Shown in pieces: positions 62,501 to 64,000 of a stretch of DNA of 64,000 nt. The notes below the pieces were generated by a model. The model was not told the DNA's origin and ran no database searches. It was given only the letters and a program-made list of their open reading frames with translations. Location of the stretch: the NCBI GenBank assembly GCA_029204225.1, contig CM055106.1:41558368-41622367 (forward strand), written 5' to 3'. The stretch's first letter is position 1. Each line of letters starts with the position of its first letter. Origin of the DNA: Diphasiastrum complanatum. Its lineage: Eukaryota; Streptophyta; Lycopodiopsida; Lycopodiales; Lycopodiaceae. The translations under genes were made by a program, and so were the position numbers.

Positions 62501-62561
62501 ACATGGTAAATTGTAAGACCTTGTACTCCCATCACCCTTAAAACACCTTTTGGTGTTGCCC
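46084..62561 (-). CDS. MYB-CC (PHR1/PHL-like, GARP-type) transcription factor, 5' exon(s) outside window
   Basis: Five exons are visible: 62485-62561, 47847-47889, 47377-47434, 46929-46998, 46722-46084. Together they give 294 aa plus a stop, with all phases consistent and GT-AG introns. The first visible exon encodes [20 protein letters not shown] and KSHLQ, the recognition helix of the single MYB repeat. It joins [15 protein letters not shown] to form SHLQKYR. Then come [15 protein letters not shown] and the coiled-coil CC domain: [20 protein letters not shown] with [20 protein letters not shown] and [11 protein letters not shown]. The C-terminal ~190 residues are Pro/Ser-rich. The family binds P1BS-type sites as dimers in the nucleus, often in phosphate-starvation responses; the role of this member is inferred. 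The start and first MYB helices lie beyond 64000 or were not found. Confidence 0.93.
47890..49500. other. Intronic stretch without recognised element
   Basis: No coding signal. Holds a short perfect inverted repeat (CTGGACGCT / AGCGTCCAG, 48365-48395) and a possible small palindromic element at about 49283-49395. Confidence 0.45.
49505..50560 (-). pseudogene. LINE 3' end: RT C-terminal zinc-finger region and (TTTC)n tail
   Basis: The minus strand encodes a typical LINE C-terminal domain: [37 protein letters not shown] and [11 protein letters not shown]. Upstream, in a shifted frame, lies [20 protein letters not shown]. After a 3' UTR the copy ends GACATTAATAAAGATC followed by CTTTCTTTCTTTCTCTCTCT (about 49545-49517), a poly(A) signal and microsatellite tail. 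The frame is interrupted. The RT core and endonuclease are absent, as expected for a 5'-truncated insertion. Confidence 0.75.
51143..51403 (+). pseudogene. Copia Gag scrap
   Basis: [20 protein letters not shown] and [19 protein letters not shown] match the Gag of the copia element at 12780-12905 almost residue for residue. Only about 150 bp are related; both sides are foreign sequence. Confidence 0.85.
51425..51946 (+). mobile_element. LINE 3' end with (CT)n tail, copy 1
   Basis: A plus-strand 3' region ending GACATTAATAAA followed directly by a (CT)n run at 51892-51946. The tail junction matches the minus-strand LINE at 49545 and copy 2 at 52596. Frames before it ([29 protein letters not shown]) resemble the Asp/Ser/Arg-rich end of the LINE protein at 49700-49950. 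Confidence 0.6.
51947..52280 (+). pseudogene. LINE ORF1-like fragment, copy 1
   Basis: Immediately after the CT tract: [28 protein letters not shown], then a frameshift (an extra A) and a decayed end. The [12 protein letters not shown] block resembles the C-terminal part of LINE ORF1-type proteins. Its closest relative in the window is 52647-52840. Confidence 0.55.
52310..52646 (+). mobile_element. LINE 3' end with (CT)n tail, copy 2
   Basis: Ends GATGTTAATAAAG then (CT)n at 52596-52646. Only the last ~130 bp clearly parallel copy 1 (GGTCTTATATGTACCCAC versus GCCTTATATGCCTATTGG). Together with the following ORF1-like fragment it forms a second unit of the same order. Confidence 0.55.
52647..52960 (+). 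pseudogene. LINE ORF1-like fragment, copy 2
   Basis: [40 protein letters not shown] and [18 protein letters not shown], open to a TAG at 52838. Nucleotide identity to copy 1 continues downstream of the stop (TAGTATGGTTCCTTCTGG to about 52960), so the whole tail-plus-ORF unit is duplicated. Confidence 0.6.
53755..53989. mobile_element. hAT-like non-autonomous element, GAACCGTGG family, copy 2
   Basis: 235 bp with CATAGAATTAATGAACCG at the left and, inverted, CATAGTACCCACGGTTC at the right. Flanking 8-mers are GATATCAT and GATATAAT (7 of 8 match). Subterminal AACCGTACGGTT and GAACCGTGGTACGGTTC motifs, with an AT-rich centre. Confidence 0.8.
54330..55760. repeat. Degenerate tandem-like repeats, ~75-95 bp units
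   Basis: Recurring pattern TCCCAAGC..TAT..AGACCAAGAATGCCA, then AAAAGAACATGAA and ACAT..ATCC, seen near 54475, 55665, 55730 and again at 60560-61110. Units are very diverged. On the minus strand they give recurring AWD..SLLP..HAWLL-like peptides, which I regard as shadows of the repeat. Confidence 0.45.
55820..57110 (+). pseudogene. Copia RT/RNase H, internally deleted
   Basis: A copia copy of a different lineage. RT start: [56 protein letters not shown], then a deletion to the catalytic [15 protein letters not shown] at about 56120. It continues with [33 protein letters not shown] and [18 protein letters not shown] (TRPD changed to THHH). RNase [16 protein letters not shown], then [52 protein letters not shown] and an extended tail to a TAG at 57108. 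Multiple shifts. No LTR recognised. Confidence 0.85.
57252..57924. mobile_element. hAT-like non-autonomous element, AAACGCGTTT-ended copy
   Basis: 673 bp. Inverted ends CATAGATGCAC; perfect 8 bp target duplication ATATAGAT (57244-57251 and 57925-57932). Subterminal zones repeat GAAACGCGTTTC. The core (TTTTGGAAAAATAGCTTATG, GGTAGCCCCCCGTTGGGG, GCCCCGACGGTAAGGCCTC, CACCCGAAACAGT) is the same as in the element at 34485, whose ends repeat AATCGCGATT instead. No transposase. Confidence 0.88.
57933..58677. other. Intronic stretch without recognised element
   Basis: AT-rich, no coding signal or repeat partner seen. Confidence 0.5.
58678..59165 (-). mobile_element. Old solo LTR of the chromovirus-type family
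   Basis: Colinear with the LTRs at 16952 and 22680: TATAAAGTCCTTC, ACCAACCCAACCAAACCTAG, CACTAGTGAGAGCCCAAT and GACACCTC blocks in order. It diverges more and has a scrambled right end. No internal sequence adjoins it, so it is probably a solo LTR left by recombination. Confidence 0.85.
59454..59531. repeat. Compound (GT)n(GA)n microsatellite
   Basis: About 42 bases of GT followed by about 36 bases of GA. Frames across it give Cys-Val and Arg-Glu repeats only. Confidence 0.97.
59532..60540. other. Intronic stretch
   Basis: A minus-strand open frame of about 160 codons (60363-59872) shows no family motif and reads through mixed-complexity sequence. I do not call it a gene. Confidence 0.45.
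60560..61110. repeat. Second block of the degenerate 75-95 bp repeats
   Basis: Includes a clear near-duplicate (CCAATCCAGCCATAGAGTGA and CCAATCCAGCCGTAAAGTGA about 50 bp apart) and AGACCAAGAATGCCATGC / TGGACCATGAATGCCAAC units like those at 54330-55760. Confidence 0.5.
61150..62480. other. Intronic stretch next to the MYB exon donor
   Basis: No coding signal or repeat recognised. Confidence 0.5.
62485..62561 (-). CDS. MYB recognition-helix exon of the MYB-CC gene
   Basis: A 77 bp exon (2 nt plus 25 codons) encoding [20 protein letters not shown] and KSHLQ. The acceptor is TTTCACAG|GG and the donor CAG|GTAACC. It lies 14.6 kb from the next exon, so gene finders could easily miss it or call it separately. 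Confidence 0.9.
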
Positions 62562-62764
62562 CTGTGAAATGATATCCCATCATAATCAAACTACTGATTT
62601 AGTTGAGACAACTCTCAGTGAAAATTCACTAAAGGCTCCATACTAGGAAATATAATCATAAAATTGCAAAATTACTCTGATTATTGCTAGGCAAAAGTTT
62701 GTCTGCAAAAAAAATATTGCATCACTTCATGGACATTATGGAACTGAAATAGTCTTGTGGAAGT

Positions 62765-63220
62765 CATAGAATTTATGAACCGTGTACGGTTCACCACGGT
62801 TCTAAGAACCGTACAGTTCACTAAAAAATTTGGCCAGAACCGTGGTGAACTGTACAATTGATTTATTTATTTATAAACAGCCCAAAAAAATTCTAAAAAA
62901 GGCCAAAAAATGCCAATAAAAACCAGAAATCTGTGTATGTGTCTGTCCAAATCCGTTATGGATCAGGTCCAAATCTGTCTGTGTCTGTGTGGATCAGGTC
63001 CTATTTTGGACGAGGAATTCTATTATGGATCAGGTCCTATTTGTCTGTCCAAATCTATTATGGATCAGGTCCAGATCTGTGTCTGAAATCTGTCTGTCCA
63101 AATCTGGTAATTAATTAATTAATTAATTATATAGAGGAACCGTACCACGGTTCATGAACCGTGGTAAAATTCACCCCACGGTTCCCAGGACCCACGGTTC
63201 TGAGAACCGTGGGTTCTATG
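62765..63220. mobile_element. hAT-like non-autonomous element, GAACCGTGG family, copy 3
   Basis: 456 bp with CATAGAATTTATGAACC at the left and, inverted, CATAGAACCCACGGTTC at the right. Perfect target duplication GTGGAAGT (62757-62764 and 63221-63228). It carries an internal minisatellite (62935-63110) of units near CTGTCCAAATCTATTATGGA, absent from the other copies. It lies upstream of the visible MYB exon. Confidence 0.88.
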
Positions 63221-63228
63221 GTGGAAGT

Positions 63229-64000
63229 ACATAATTTGTATATGCCTAATATAGCTCCATGCATAGTATATGCATATACCTTATATAACAAAATAGCTAT
63301 GTTAGCAAGGACTATGCGAATAAATTAAGAAATAGTAACAAGGACTAATCAAATCATATACGCAAGCTCTAAAAACGGTAAGCCTCTACAAATGCACGAA
63401 ATTCACCTTCCACCCAGAGAAACTCCTAAGAAATAAAATGTCTCATTGGTAACCTAATGTTAACCCTAAAAAAGTAAAAAAAAAAAAAACAAACAGAATA
63501 AAACCACTTTCTATTACAAACATTCGGCCACTAGATCTTGCCATCAAGGATGCATTATTGTAGACCGAAATAGACCAAGACTTAAATAGACATAAAATTA
63601 AGCTGCTGATTTCAAAAGACTTTTGTGTCACAATTAGTGTGCACAGAGCAAAATGAAGGCAAAGTCTTAATGCTCACCATGTCCAAAAAGTGTGAGGAAC
63701 ATGCCCAAATAGATTACATAAATGATTCCATACCGAAGCACAATGAAAAATGTGATTTCTCAACCGACAAATCAAGTTTAAAGTCGACCAGTTATATGCT
63801 TGAAATAACCCCTAACTAGTATACCCTTAGCTACTGGCCCATTACCATTAAAGGCATGTCCTTATGGGACCCAAGTACCCTAAGTTGCCTTAATCTCTAG
63901 AAGGTTTCACTAAGGGCCTCGGGATAGTATATATAGGGCTGTCATTTGCTCATTAGGTAGCTTATGATACTGATCTCTCTCTTAGTCCTCATTAGTCTTC
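63229..64000. other. Upstream side of the MYB exon, probably the preceding intron
   Basis: No exon resembling the first MYB helices (RWTPELH-like) was found on the minus strand here. The 5' part of the MYB-CC gene therefore probably lies beyond the window. Confidence 0.5.

Overview
This is a nuclear segment of a land-plant genome, most likely a homosporous fern. That assignment is an inference. It rests on a DYW-type PPR editing gene built from near-identical PLS triplets, a MYB-CC transcription factor gene with a transposon-filled 14.6 kb intron, very low gene density, and dense layers of Ty1/copia, Ty3/gypsy, LINE and hAT-like debris. A lycophyte or gymnosperm is not excluded.

Only two host genes are visible. 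The first (+, 28317-32017, four exons, about 1098 aa) joins a putative organelle transit peptide, an OSB-type PDF motif, PPR motifs carried largely on 303 bp DNA repeats, E1/E2 motifs and a complete DYW cytidine-deaminase domain. It is a predicted organellar C-to-U RNA editing factor. The second (-, 46084-62561, 5' end beyond the window) is a PHR1/PHL-like MYB-CC factor. Its MYB recognition-helix exon at 62485-62561 is separated from the rest by an intron spanning 47890-62484. All splice sites and phases that I could check agree.

Layout: 1-1519, copia and non-copia reverse-transcriptase debris (-). 1987-6600, a decayed Q-rich coiled-coil ORF (-) and a gypsy gag-protease (+). 6697-8105, a copia LTR with RNase H end (-), then a minisatellite. 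9719-11080, a copia integrase fragment (-). 11150-16951, a degraded copia element (+), whose 3' LTR appears interrupted by a 6.2 kb chromovirus-type element (16952-23176, -) with matching LTRs, PBS, PPT and GTGTG target duplication. 23182-27254, more copia and gypsy remnants. 28317-32017, the PPR gene. 33429-40600, a large non-coding region with an 86 bp tandem duplication and three hAT-like non-autonomous elements with target duplications. 40890-43022, a copia RT/RNase H with partial LTR (+). 46084-62561, the MYB-CC gene; its giant intron holds LINE 3' ends, a copia gag scrap, a copia RT/RNase H, two hAT-like elements, a solo LTR and degenerate satellites.

The most novel-looking signal is a set of hAT-like elements ending in CATAG with 8 bp target duplications. 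Their subterminal regions are filled with self-complementary motifs, and two elements with homologous cores carry different but internally consistent versions (AATCGCGATT versus AAACGCGTTT). No CRISPR, rRNA or tRNA gene was seen.
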